In this document: piece after piece, positions 35,191-43,462 of the stretch
Position numbering within the stretch: the stretch's first letter is position 1
How the letters are laid out: each line of letters begins with the position of its first letter
Translations under genes and position numbers: made by a program
From: Paralimibaculum aggregatum
GTDB lineage: Bacteria; Pseudomonadota; Alphaproteobacteria; Rhodobacterales; Rhodobacteraceae
Reading direction: 5' to 3'
Assembly: GCF_030270585.1 (NCBI RefSeq)
Contig: NZ_BSYI01000016.1
Coordinates: 1 to 64,000, forward strand
DNA length: 64,000 nt
Notes under the pieces: model-generated
What the model was told of the DNA's origin: nothing
Databases searched by the model: none
What the model saw: only the letters and a program-made list of their open reading frames with translations

Positions 35191-36825
35191 TCACTGCCGG
35201 CCGAGCAGCTCGGCGCCGCCGCCGAGTGCCGGGCCTTCGGTCGGGTCCTCGTCCTCCTCGAGATCGCCGATCAGCGTCTCGGTGGTGAGGATCAGCGTCG
35301 CCACCGAGGCGGCGTTGGCCAGCGCGCTGGTGGTCACGCGCACCGGGTCGACGATGCCGGCCTCGAACATGTCGCGGAACTCGCCGCGCGAGGCGTCGAA
35401 GCCGTGGCCCGGCGCGCCGCCGGTCACCTCGGCGACCACCGCGTTCGGCTCGGCGCCGGCATTGGCGGCGATCCGCGCCAGCGGCCGCGAGAGCACCGAG
35501 CGCACCAGCCGCACGCCCTCGGCGACGTCGCCCTCGACCTCCTCGAGCAGCGCGTCGAGCGCCGGGGTGGACTGCGCCAGCGCCGCGCCGCCGCCGGCCA
35601 CCACGCCCTCCTCGGCCGCCGCCCGCATCGCGTGCAGCGAGTCCTCGATGAGCTGGATCGTGCGCTTCTGCTCCACCGGGGTGACGCCGCCGGCATAGAT
35701 CACCGCGGTGCCGCCCGAGAGCTTGGCCAGCCGCTCGCGCAGCTTGTCCTGCTCGATGTTCGGCGGCGCCACGTCATACTGGCGCTGCACCTGGGCGCGC
35801 CGCGCGGCGATCGCCTGCGGGTCGCCGGCGCCGCGCAGGATGGTGGTGTGCGAGGCGGTGGTGCGCACCTGCTCGGCGGCGCCGAGCTGCTCGCGGGTGA
35901 TGTCCTCGAGCCGGCCGCCGAGATCGCGCGCGATCACCTTGCCGCCGGTGAGGATCGCCAGATCGTCGAGCATCGCCTTGCGCCAGTGGCCGTACTCGGG
36001 CGGATGCACCACGAGATACCGGCCGGGGGCGCCCTCGCCGAGCAGCGTGACCACGACGTTGGGCGCGGTCTCCTCGGCGATCACCAGCAGCGAGCGGCCT
36101 TCCTTGGCGGCGATCTCGCGGGCCGGGGCGAGCGCCTCGGGCGAGAGGATCTTCTGGTCGGTGAGCAGCACCAGCGGGCGCTCGAGCACCGCCTCCATCT
36201 TCTCCTGGTCGGTCACCATGTGGTGCGAGAGGTAGCCGCGGTCGAAGGACATGCCCTCGACGACGTCGAGCGTGGTCTCGGTGGTCACGCCGTAGTCGGT
36301 GGAGATCACCCCGTCGGCGCCGACGCGCATGTAGGCCTCGGCCACCAGCGCGCCGAGCTTGGGATCGGTGGCGGCGATGGTGGCCACCGCGGCGAGGGTC
36401 TTCTGGTCGTCGCGGGCGGGCTTGGCGCTGGCCTTCAGGGTTTCCACCACGCGGTTCACGGCGAGCTGGATGCCGGCGCAGAAATCCACCGCCTTGGTGC
36501 CGCGCTCGGTGGCATCGACGCCCTGCTGGATCATCGCGCCGGCGAGCACGATGGCGGTGGTGGTGCCGTCGCCGGCCACGTCGTTGGTCTGGGTCGAGAC
36601 CTCGCGGGCGACCTGGGCGCCCATGTTCTCGAAACGGTCCGGCAGCTCGATCTCGGAGGCGATGCTGACGCCGTCGCGGGTGATCAGCGGCGTGCCGACC
36701 GGCCGGTCGATCATCGCGTTCAGACCCTTCGGCCCGAGCGTCGGCTCGACGGCGGCGGAGAGCCGCTGCACCCCGCGGGCGAGCGCACGGCGGGCGGCGG
36801 AGTTGTGGAGCATAAGTTTGGGCAT
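35191..36825 (-). CDS. GroEL-like chaperonin dedicated to the monooxygenase
   Basis: 544 residues from ATG 36825. HSP60 features are complete: TLGPKGLNAMID, the ATP site DVAGDGTTTAIVLAG, and EEGVVAGGGAAL near residue 400. It diverges from housekeeping GroEL: it starts MPKLMLHNSAARRAL and ends GGGAELLGRQ instead of the GGM-repeat tail. In Mycobacterium and Gordonia clusters a GroEL-like protein (MimG) in the same position is needed to fold the hydroxylase large subunit. Here it lies between the DUF59 and ADH genes, so the same role is likely. No groES is next to it, so it would borrow the chromosomal GroES or work without one. Confidence 0.92.
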   Translation of the reverse strand: MPKLMLHNSAARRALARGVQRLSAAVEPTLGPKGLNAMIDRPVGTPLITRDGVSIASEIELPDRFENMGAQVAREVSTQTNDVAGDGTTTAIVLAGAMIQQGVDATERGTKAVDFCAGIQLAVNRVVETLKASAKPARDDQKTLAAVATIAATDPKLGALVAEAYMRVGADGVISTDYGVTTETTLDVVEGMSFDRGYLSHHMVTDQEKMEAVLERPLVLLTDQKILSPEALAPAREIAAKEGRSLLVIAEETAPNVVVTLLGEGAPGRYLVVHPPEYGHWRKAMLDDLAILTGGKVIARDLGGRLEDITREQLGAAEQVRTTASHTTILRGAGDPQAIAARRAQVQRQYDVAPPNIEQDKLRERLAKLSGGTAVIYAGGVTPVEQKRTIQLIEDSLHAMRAAAEEGVVAGGGAALAQSTPALDALLEEVEGDVAEGVRLVRSVLSRPLARIAANAGAEPNAVVAEVTGGAPGHGFDASRGEFRDMFEAGIVDPVRVTTSALANAASVATLILTTETLIGDLEEDEDPTEGPALGGGAELLGRQ

Positions 36826-36892
36826 GACTTCCTCCCATCGTCCCGAGGGACAATTGCTGTCGTTTGTCGGGGCGCCGGATGCGGCGCCGGTG

Positions 36893-37690
36893 TCAGATGC
36901 AGGCCGGCGGGGTCTGTCCCGGAACGCGGCCCAGCATGAAGTCCACGAGGCCGGGGCCGTCCTCGCCCAGCTCGGCCTCCTTGTAGCGGGTGGATTTCAG
37001 CCGGCGGCAGAGCGCGCCGTTGAACTCCATGTTGATGCGGACCTGGCGCAGCGTGCCGAGATAGTCCGCCATGCCGGCGGGCGTGAGCGGCGCCCCCTCC
37101 CAGGTGCGGAAGGCGAGGTCGGCGCCCTCGCGCGCGAGGCCCTTCGCCAGCAGCATCTCGCGATAGCGCGGCTTCTGCGCCGCCGCCTCGCCCTCGCCGA
37201 AATCGGCGAGATCGAAGGCGGCCAGCGTCATCGCGGCGATCTCCGCGTCGGTGCAGCCGGCGGCGCGCAGATGCAGCAGCACGCTCTCCTGCCGGCGCTG
37301 GAAGGCCTTGACCTCGAACTTCGCGCGCAGCGCCGAGAGATCGTCTCCGCTCGCCATGTCGCCGAAGCTGGCATCGAAGCCGGTGCCGTCGTTGACCCCC
37401 TCGTTCACCTTGTCGGCGAACATGTGATCCTGCAGGCAGACCCGGGCCTGCTCGACCCAGGGCAGCGCCTCGACCTCGCGGCGGATGTCCTCGGCCATCA
37501 GGTAGGCGAAGTTGGGCGAGCACCAGTAGGTCGGCAGGCGGAAGGCCACCTCGACGCTGCCGCCGGCGATCTCGATGCCGTCGACGAAACCCATGTCGGT
37601 GATCGGGTCGTCGAGCTCGGGATCGGTGACCCGGTCGAGGGCGCGCCAGACGGCGCGCCTCCGCTCCTCGGTTGCGGTGAGCCTCTCCAT
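36893..37690 (-). CDS. DUF59/MIP18-type metal-sulfur cluster assembly protein of the prm operon
   Basis: 265 residues from ATG 37690, starting 6 bp after the amidohydrolase stop. The N-terminal half has the DUF59 pattern: VTDPELDDPITDMGFVDGIEI, split around the DP-EL turn, and LPTYWCSPNFAYLMAEDIR with the family Cys followed by VEALPWVEQARV. It is longer than typical PaaD/SufT proteins (100-150), with an extra C-terminal domain of about 120 residues (LRAAGCTDAEIAAMTLAAFD). A gene of this kind stands beside the amidohydrolase in actinobacterial prm/mim clusters. A likely role is delivery of iron or Fe-S cluster to the hydroxylase or reductase; this is inferred from the family. Confidence 0.82.
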   Translation of the reverse strand: MERLTATEERRRAVWRALDRVTDPELDDPITDMGFVDGIEIAGGSVEVAFRLPTYWCSPNFAYLMAEDIRREVEALPWVEQARVCLQDHMFADKVNEGVNDGTGFDASFGDMASGDDLSALRAKFEVKAFQRRQESVLLHLRAAGCTDAEIAAMTLAAFDLADFGEGEAAAQKPRYREMLLAKGLAREGADLAFRTWEGAPLTPAGMADYLGTLRQVRINMEFNGALCRRLKSTRYKEAELGEDGPGLVDFMLGRVPGQTPPACI

Positions 37691-37695
37691 CGCCC

Positions 37696-38718
37696 TCACT
37701 CCGCGGCGAGGGTGACGGGGGTCGAGGCGAGGGCGCTGCGCTTGGCCTCGACGTCGACGTCGTAGATCCGCGCCGCGTTGAGGCCGAGGATCTTCTCCTT
37801 GACCGCCGGGGTCAGGTCGACGCCGCGCTCCTCGCGGATGTCCTCCGGCAGCTCGAAGGCCCAGAACTTCTCGACCAGCCATTGCGGCGTCCAGATCGCG
37901 TAGTCGGAGCCGAACAGCAGGTTGTCCTCGCCGACCCAGAACAGCAGCTCCGAGATCACCTCGGCGAAATAGCGCGGGCGCGAGTGGATGAAGGGCAGCG
38001 CCACCGCCAGCCCGCCATAGACATTGGTCTCCTGCACCGCGATCCAGCAGAAATCGTCGAGGCGCGGCAGGCCGCAATGCTCGACGATCCAGTTCAGGCC
38101 CTGGAAGTCGGTCGCGGCATTGTCGACATCATGGACGTCGAAGGCGTCCTTGTTGAGCGGCAGGATGGTCGGGCCCTTGTGGACATGGATGTTCCTGATG
38201 CCGAGCTTCTCGCAGAGCTCGAAGCAGCGATAGGCATCCGGGTCGTCGAGACGCCAGCCCTTGGAAGACCCGTTCCACTCGGCCGTGTACATCTTCACGC
38301 CCTTGATGTCGTAGGTCTCCTTCATGAAATGGATGTATTCCAGCGCCTTCTCGCCGTCGCGCGGGTCGAAGGAGCCGTTGACGATGAAGCGGTCGGGGAA
38401 CCGCTCCGCCACCGCGGCGTTGCGCTCGAGCGTGTTGAAGCCGTTCTTGTAGAAATCCTTGAGATAGGTCGACTGCACGATCGCCATGTCGTCCGGGCCG
38501 TCGACGAAGAGATCGCGGTAGAGATCGTCCTCGGAATACTTCTCGAACTTGGCCTTCTCCCAGAGCTGTTCCTTGGGGCTGAGGGCGGTGTGGTAGGCAT
38601 AGAAGCAGTCGATGAACTGCTTGCCATGCACGTTGCGCTGGTTCTCCGGGCTGCCATCCCAGAAGTGGATGTGCCCGTCGATCACGAAGATCTCCTTGCC
38701 GTCCGGTGTCTTGTACAT
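37696..38718 (-). CDS. Amidohydrolase-superfamily protein of the prm operon
   Basis: 340 residues from ATG 38718, with AGGAG upstream. It is a TIM-barrel metal hydrolase of the ACMSD/amidohydrolase 2 kind: metal motif VIDGHIHFWDG near the start, IHVHKG in the middle, IVEHCGLP, and LFGSDYAIWTPQ with the catalytic Asp. The same family occupies this position in propane monooxygenase clusters of Gordonia, Rhodococcus and Mycobacterium, where its chemical role is unclear; it may help maturation or process a product. It lies 113 bp after prmD across a strong hairpin and is followed at 5 bp by the DUF59 gene. Confidence 0.88.
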   Translation of the reverse strand: MYKTPDGKEIFVIDGHIHFWDGSPENQRNVHGKQFIDCFYAYHTALSPKEQLWEKAKFEKYSEDDLYRDLFVDGPDDMAIVQSTYLKDFYKNGFNTLERNAAVAERFPDRFIVNGSFDPRDGEKALEYIHFMKETYDIKGVKMYTAEWNGSSKGWRLDDPDAYRCFELCEKLGIRNIHVHKGPTILPLNKDAFDVHDVDNAATDFQGLNWIVEHCGLPRLDDFCWIAVQETNVYGGLAVALPFIHSRPRYFAEVISELLFWVGEDNLLFGSDYAIWTPQWLVEKFWAFELPEDIREERGVDLTPAVKEKILGLNAARIYDVDVEAKRSALASTPVTLAAE

Positions 38719-38793
38719 CGTTGGACTCCTTGAATGCGCCTCGGCTGGCCGTTCGCGCGGCGTTACTGGCTGGTGCGTTCCGGGTGGGATGGG

Positions 38794-38822
38794 GCGGGGG
38801 GCGACAGGGGGGAGCCCCCCGC
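38794..38822 (-). terminator. Intercistronic hairpin between prmD and the accessory genes
   Basis: GCGGGGGGC (38794-38802) pairs perfectly with GCCCCCCGC (38814-38822) across an 11-nt loop in the 113-bp gap after prmD. It may terminate or pause part of the transcription so that structural subunits exceed chaperone and accessory proteins. Confidence 0.6.
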
Positions 38823-38831
38823 CCGCGCGCG

Positions 38832-39200
38832 TCAGATGTACTCGAACACCTCGTCCATGTTTCCGAACAGGATCACGGTGTTGTCATCGACGCGCACCAT
38901 GCGGCCGTAATGCGTCGAGGTGTTCACCTCGAAGATCTCGGCCGTCATGTCCTTGCCGAGGAACTCGCTGATCTCGTCCATCTTGAAGATCAGCTTGCCC
39001 TCGCCATCGATACGGATCAGCGCAGGGTTGTAGGTGACCGTCACCTTCGGGTCCTGGGCCATGAACTCGGCGATGGCGCGGGCCTCGACGCTGTCGTTCA
39101 TGGTGACCCCGCACTGGTGCGAGATCGTCTGCTCGAAGGTGATGTCCTTCATCGACTTGAAGATGTTCTTGTTCGAGGAATCGCGTGCCGTGCTCGACAT
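38832..39200 (-). CDS. prmD: Monooxygenase coupling (effector) protein, MmoB/DmpM family
   Basis: 122 residues from ATG 39200, 17 bp after prmC. It matches the small cofactor-free effector proteins of soluble di-iron monooxygenases: GVTMNDSVEARAIAEFMAQ, VTYNPALIRIDGEGKL and EISEFLGKDMTAEIFEVNTS. The effector binds the hydroxylase and gates electron and oxygen chemistry at the di-iron centre. Its length is typical for PrmD/MimD. Fourth structural gene of the A-B-C-D order found in propane monooxygenases. Confidence 0.93.
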   Translation of the reverse strand: MSSTARDSSNKNIFKSMKDITFEQTISHQCGVTMNDSVEARAIAEFMAQDPKVTVTYNPALIRIDGEGKLIFKMDEISEFLGKDMTAEIFEVNTSTHYGRMVRVDDNTVILFGNMDEVFEYI

Positions 39201-39217
39201 GTCCTGTACTCCCTGTT

Positions 39218-40276
39218 TCAGCGGCTGAGGCCGAGCTCGCCGACGATGTGACCGATACGCTCCTGCGAGACGGCGCGGGCATCCTCGAACGAGATCGGCT
39301 TGGAATGGGGCTGCGACCAGATCGGCTGCAGCGAGGCGGCGGCCTTGTCGGCGAGCTCGCCGTGCAGCCGGAGCCAGGTCTGGAACAGGGCGCGGTTCTC
39401 GGCGCCGTGCTTCTCGTCGTTGGCGAGCAGGTACATCAGGTCGATCGTGTTCGCGAGGTTGCGCTCGTAATCGGCCTCGGCCGCCGAGATCACCGGCGGG
39501 GTGATGAAGTCGTTGTTGGCCGCCGCCGCCTGCATCAGGAAGCCGGAGCGGAACAGCTCGCCCACCAGCGGCTCGAACACGATGTTGATCGCGAAGTACT
39601 GCTCGAGATAGTCGGCCGTGCCCATGATGGTCTCGATCGCCTCGCGGGTCGGCTGCCAGATCGGGTCCTCGAGCCAGGCCTGCTTGCCGAGGTCATCGTT
39701 CCAGCCCTCGATGTCCAGGCCGATCTCGGCGAGGTAGAGGGTGATGTCCTGGGTCAGGCGCATCTTGTAGGACGAGTTGGTCAGCGTGGCGTTGTTGATC
39801 ATCTGGGTGTAGCCGTAGCGCTGCGCCTGCATCAGCGAGGTCGCGAGGCCGAACTCGGCGTGCTTCCAGGCGCCCAGATGGGTCTGCAGGATGCGGCACC
39901 ACACCTTGTCGAACGACCGCGGCGCGCCGGATTTCCGGGCGTTGGCGATGACGCTCTGCACCATCGTCTCGATCTTCGACTGGCGCTGGTAGTGGGTGCG
40001 CTCCCACTCCTGGTCGGGCGCGCGGAAGGCGTGCCAGTTGGAGCTCTGCGCCCGGGTGTTGTCCTTCACATAGGCGCCCTGGCCGTTGTTGAAGGAGATG
40101 ATCCAGTCCTGGATCAGGTAGCGCTCCGGATCGGGCTGCACATCGACCGTGACGTCCTCGTAATGGGTCGCCCGCTTGCCCCGCGGCTCGAAGTAGTTGT
40201 AGCGGCGGCTTTTCGAGCCGGCGAAGTTCGCGGCCCCCGCCGCGCCCGATCCGACCGAACTGGAAGTTGCTGGCAT
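39218..40276 (-). CDS. prmC: Propane-monooxygenase-type hydroxylase, beta (small) subunit
   Basis: 352 residues from ATG 40276. It belongs to the ferritin-like hydroxylase beta subunits: SRRYNYFEPRGKRATHYEDVT near the N-terminus (split by the conserved Gly-Lys), DPERYLIQDWIISFNNGQGAY and QAQRYGYTQMINNAT. The beta subunit keeps the fold but lacks the iron ligands and pairs with PrmA. Length and position between reductase and coupling protein are as in PrmC/MimC of actinobacteria. There is no signal peptide, so the complex is cytoplasmic. Confidence 0.92.
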   Translation of the reverse strand: MPATSSSVGSGAAGAANFAGSKSRRYNYFEPRGKRATHYEDVTVDVQPDPERYLIQDWIISFNNGQGAYVKDNTRAQSSNWHAFRAPDQEWERTHYQRQSKIETMVQSVIANARKSGAPRSFDKVWCRILQTHLGAWKHAEFGLATSLMQAQRYGYTQMINNATLTNSSYKMRLTQDITLYLAEIGLDIEGWNDDLGKQAWLEDPIWQPTREAIETIMGTADYLEQYFAINIVFEPLVGELFRSGFLMQAAAANNDFITPPVISAAEADYERNLANTIDLMYLLANDEKHGAENRALFQTWLRLHGELADKAAASLQPIWSQPHSKPISFEDARAVSQERIGHIVGELGLSR

Positions 40277-40334
40277 TGTGTTTTCTCCCTTGTATCTGGG
40301 TCTTCTGTGGGTTTCACACCCGGCGAATACGGGC

Positions 40335-41396
40335 TCAGTGCCCGCCGCTTTCGCCGGTTGTCGTGGTGAACTTGTCGAAGAAGATGCGATCGGTGTCGAA
40401 GTCCTGCATGAAGAGCACAGGCGTCAGCGCATCGATCATCGGTGGCGGACCGCAGGCATAGACGTCGCCCTCGCCTGCGATGCCGAGTTCCTTCAGCCGC
40501 TCGTCGACGGTCTCGTGGACGAAGCCGCGCGCGCCGGCCCAGTCGGTGTCGCCATTGGCATGGGACAGCACCGGAACGAACTGGACGCTCGGATTGGCCT
40601 CGGAGATCGCCGCCAGGCGGTCGGTGTAGAAGAGGTCGTCACGGGTACGCGCGCCGTAGAAGAAGTAGACCGGCCGGTCCTCCCCGCTGGCGAGGTGGTC
40701 GTGCAGGATCGACCAGACCGGAGACATCCCCGAGCCGGCGCCGACGAGGATCAGCGGTCCTTCCCGCTCTTCCCGTCGGAAGCACATCCCGTAGGGGCCC
40801 CGGACCCGGACGTCGGCTCCGATGCGGATTCCTCCGCTGTCGAGCTGGTTGGAGAACTTTCCGTCCGGGTACTTCTTGATGATGAAGGAGAGTTTTTTGG
40901 TTTCGCTCGGCGGATTTGCCATGGAAAACGAGCGCGTAATCGTCTCCCCTTCTTCCGTGGTGACCGTGATGTCGACATACTGACCGGCCCAGAATTTCAT
41001 TTCGCCATCGAGCTCGATCTCCACACCGCGGATATCGTGCGTCAGGCGCTCGAAACCGGTGATGCGGCCGTCGAAGTCCTTCACGGGGATGGATTTCGAC
41101 AGAACCTCCTCATCGAAGTTCAGAAGCTCGATCTCGAGGTCTTCCAGGGCCTGCGACCGGCACATCAGGATGTGGCCGGATTCCCGCTCGCCGTCGCTCA
41201 GGGCAAAGGTCGAATAGCGGGTCAGCTCGACCTCGCCGTCGAGCAGCACGCATTTGCAGGCCGAGCACTGGCCCTCCTTGCAGCCATGCGGCAGCGCGAT
41301 GCCCTGTCGGAACGCGGCGTCGAGAATGGTCTCCTCCTCCTCGACCTCGAATTCGACCCCGACCGGCTCCAGGCGTACCGTGTACGTCTCGCTCAT
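40335..41396 (-). CDS. prmB: Monooxygenase reductase, plant-type 2Fe-2S / FAD / NADH
   Basis: 353 residues from ATG 41396. The N-terminal ferredoxin domain has Cys39, Cys44, Cys47 (GCKEGQCSACKC) and Cys79 (ILMCRS) for the 2Fe-2S cluster. The FAD part has ITRSFSMANPP, and the NADH part has LVGAGSGMSPVWSIL and YACGPPPM. It moves electrons from NADH through FAD and Fe-S to the PrmAC di-iron hydroxylase. The gene lies 96 bp after prmA across two hairpins. Domain order and length match PrmB/MimB. Confidence 0.93.
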   Translation of the reverse strand: MSETYTVRLEPVGVEFEVEEEETILDAAFRQGIALPHGCKEGQCSACKCVLLDGEVELTRYSTFALSDGERESGHILMCRSQALEDLEIELLNFDEEVLSKSIPVKDFDGRITGFERLTHDIRGVEIELDGEMKFWAGQYVDITVTTEEGETITRSFSMANPPSETKKLSFIIKKYPDGKFSNQLDSGGIRIGADVRVRGPYGMCFRREEREGPLILVGAGSGMSPVWSILHDHLASGEDRPVYFFYGARTRDDLFYTDRLAAISEANPSVQFVPVLSHANGDTDWAGARGFVHETVDERLKELGIAGEGDVYACGPPPMIDALTPVLFMQDFDTDRIFFDKFTTTTGESGGH

Positions 41397-41424
41397 GATC
41401 TGCGGCCTCCCAATTCTCTCCCGT

Positions 41425-41480
41425 CCGGCGCAGCGGTTGCCGCGCCGGTATTGTGGGGAGGGACCGCGTGCGGCCCCTCC
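41425..41480 (-). other. Two hairpins in the prmA-prmB gap
   Basis: GGAGGGACCGC (41457-41467) pairs with GCGGCCCCTCC (41470-41480) with a single mismatch, and CCGGCGC (41425-41431) pairs with GCGCCGG (41442-41448). Both fold in the message just after prmA. They probably protect the prmA 3' end or attenuate, giving more hydroxylase than reductase. Confidence 0.6.
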
Positions 41481-41492
41481 GATGGATCCCGC

Positions 41493-43160
41493 TCAGTTGC
41501 AGGGGTTGATCGTGAAGCCCGCCCGATACTCGGCCATGTGCTTCTCGCGCTCCTCCGGCCCCATCTCCTGGAGCAGGGTGAGCGGCGACAGCAGGGTGTG
41601 GCCGCGCACGTCGTCGAGGGTCCACATGTCCTTGTCGTCGAAGCGCAGATGCGGCTGCGGGGTCAGGGTCTTGCCGTCGTCGCGGACGAAGTTGAGGTCC
41701 TTGATCGCGTCGGCCAGATCCCAGCCGTGATACAGCGTCTCCCACTCGCGCTTGCCGGAGAACCGGCCCATCGCGGGCGTCGGGCGGCCCTGGTACTCAT
41801 CGGAGAAGGCTTCCACCGCGGTCCAGCGGTCGAGCTCGTGGGCGAAGGTGTGCACCTTGCCGTCGATCTCGTCGGTGACGGTGTCCTCGCGGATGAGGCA
41901 GGGCACCAGGCAGCTCCAGCAGCGGTGCGGATAGACGTAGCCGGTCTCCTCGTTGAAGGTGATGACCTTCTGGCCCGGCTTCGAGAGCTTGGCGTACCAC
42001 TTCCAGAAGTCGCCGAACTCGGCGTACCAGCCCGGGTACTTGTGCTCGAACCACTCGAAGTCCTTCTCGGTCTGGGCCTCGATGCGCCAGAAGTTCACCG
42101 GCCAGCCGACCGCGAAGAACTGCGCCACCTTGTGCACGTAGCGCTTCTCGGTGATCCGCTTCCAGGCCTCCTGGACGTCGTCGTGATGGACCTTGATGCC
42201 GTATTTCTCGAGCGGCAGCATGTAGGTCCGGTAGTAGTCCTCGAAGATCCAGCGGTGCCACATCTCCGCGTAGGATTCCTTCTCCTTGTCGCGGTTGGTG
42301 GTGCCGTACTCGATGAAGGTGCCGATCGCGGCGTCGACGATGGCGTGGTTCTGCCAGAAGGCATAGCGCAGGTCGCGCTCGAGCAGCAGGTGGTTCTCGG
42401 GCTCCTTCAGCGCCGCCATCAGCAGCGAGTGGCCGTTGCCGATATGCCGGCTCTCGTCGGACTGCACCGAGAGGAACACCGTCGGCAGGGCATAGTCGCC
42501 GTTGCGCGCGGCCTCCGAGGGCATCGCCACGAAGAGCGTGTTGGTGAAGGCGGTCTCGGCCACCACGGTGAGGTACATGCAGGCGGCGGTCATGGTGTCG
42601 CCGGTGATGAAGCCCTCGCCGAACTGCCGGCCGATGGTGGTGGCATAGCACTTGCCGAAGGCTTCCTCGGTGATGTCGAAGCCGGCCGGGTCGATGTAGT
42701 TCTCCATGTACCACTTCTTCAGGTTCATCTGAATCGTGGAATGGCGGAACTCGTCGACCATCTGCATGGTGAAGCCGGTGCGCAGGTCCTCACCCGGCGA
42801 CAGCCGGGCGACCATGGCCATCGAGCGCGCCGCCGAGATCTCCGGGAACGGGATGATCGCCAGGAACAGCTTCATCCACTCGATCCAGCGCGGCTCGACA
42901 TTGCGGAACATGTCGCCGCGCAGCGCGGCGTCGAGCGCACCGTAGACGCGGTTGTCCTTCTCCTCCTCCATCGGGAAGTAGGAGCGCAGCACCTGCTTCA
43001 TCGGGTCCCGCGGCGCCTTGGTGATCTTGTAGTCCGTGGGGAAGGTGCTGGCCTCCTGCACATAGGAGGGGTTCCAGCCCAGGTCGGAGATCTTCTTCGT
43101 CGCCTCGCCCACGGAAATTCCGCGCTGCGACGTGATCTTGTTGAGCGTCAAAGACGTCAT
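41493..43160 (-). CDS. prmA: Propane-monooxygenase-type hydroxylase, alpha (large) subunit
   Basis: 555 residues. ATG 43160 has GGAGG 8 nt upstream; an in-frame GTG at 43175 lies too close to that site. All six carboxylate/His di-iron ligands of soluble di-iron monooxygenases can be placed: Glu107 (PFPEIS), Glu137 and His140 (DEFRH), Glu202 (AETAF), Glu236 and His239 (DESRH). Length (544-560 usual) and gene order A-B-C-D point to group 5 propane monooxygenases (PrmA/MimA), which hydroxylate propane, acetone, phenol or cyclic ethers in the cytoplasm. The real substrate range cannot be read here. Driven by a consensus sigma-54 promoter about 310 bp upstream. Confidence 0.93.
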   Translation of the reverse strand: MTSLTLNKITSQRGISVGEATKKISDLGWNPSYVQEASTFPTDYKITKAPRDPMKQVLRSYFPMEEEKDNRVYGALDAALRGDMFRNVEPRWIEWMKLFLAIIPFPEISAARSMAMVARLSPGEDLRTGFTMQMVDEFRHSTIQMNLKKWYMENYIDPAGFDITEEAFGKCYATTIGRQFGEGFITGDTMTAACMYLTVVAETAFTNTLFVAMPSEAARNGDYALPTVFLSVQSDESRHIGNGHSLLMAALKEPENHLLLERDLRYAFWQNHAIVDAAIGTFIEYGTTNRDKEKESYAEMWHRWIFEDYYRTYMLPLEKYGIKVHHDDVQEAWKRITEKRYVHKVAQFFAVGWPVNFWRIEAQTEKDFEWFEHKYPGWYAEFGDFWKWYAKLSKPGQKVITFNEETGYVYPHRCWSCLVPCLIREDTVTDEIDGKVHTFAHELDRWTAVEAFSDEYQGRPTPAMGRFSGKREWETLYHGWDLADAIKDLNFVRDDGKTLTPQPHLRFDDKDMWTLDDVRGHTLLSPLTLLQEMGPEEREKHMAEYRAGFTINPCN

Positions 43161-43161
43161 G

Positions 43162-43395
43162 TCATGAGCCTCCACTCATTTCTGCGCCGGCCACTGCCGG
43201 CAGCGGATTGACGGCGTGCTGAACCGTCGGCGTGAGTTCCGAATGACCGCCCGTCTCGCGCAGCACGGGCGCGGCATGGCAGCGGCCAGTCGAGTGGATC
43301 GAGGCAAAGGTTCCGGATCGCGTGCCCGGGCCGGCGGATGACCGGGCGCCCTGCCCGCCGCGCAGAGCACGCGCTGTCATCTCTGTCCGCTCCAT
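43162..43395 (-). CDS. Candidate 77-residue leader ORF directly before prmA
   Basis: ATG 43395 has GGGGGAG 6 nt upstream, among the best ribosome sites in the window, and the TGA (43164-43162) lies one base before the prmA ATG. It lies wholly inside the transcript from the sigma-54 promoter. The peptide is hydrophilic, rich in Ala, Gly, Arg, Ser and Thr, with one Cys; it has no signal peptide and is unlike any family I know. It may be a translational coupler or a small regulatory or maturation protein. Codon bias is weaker than in the prm genes, so it may also be only a leader. Confidence 0.5.
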   Translation of the reverse strand: MERTEMTARALRGGQGARSSAGPGTRSGTFASIHSTGRCHAAPVLRETGGHSELTPTVQHAVNPLPAVAGAEMSGGS

Positions 43396-43462
43396 GGCCG
43401 TCTCCCCCTTCGTTCTTGTGACACCCCTTTGCCGGGGTGGGCTTCTTCTGCGGGGATCAAGA

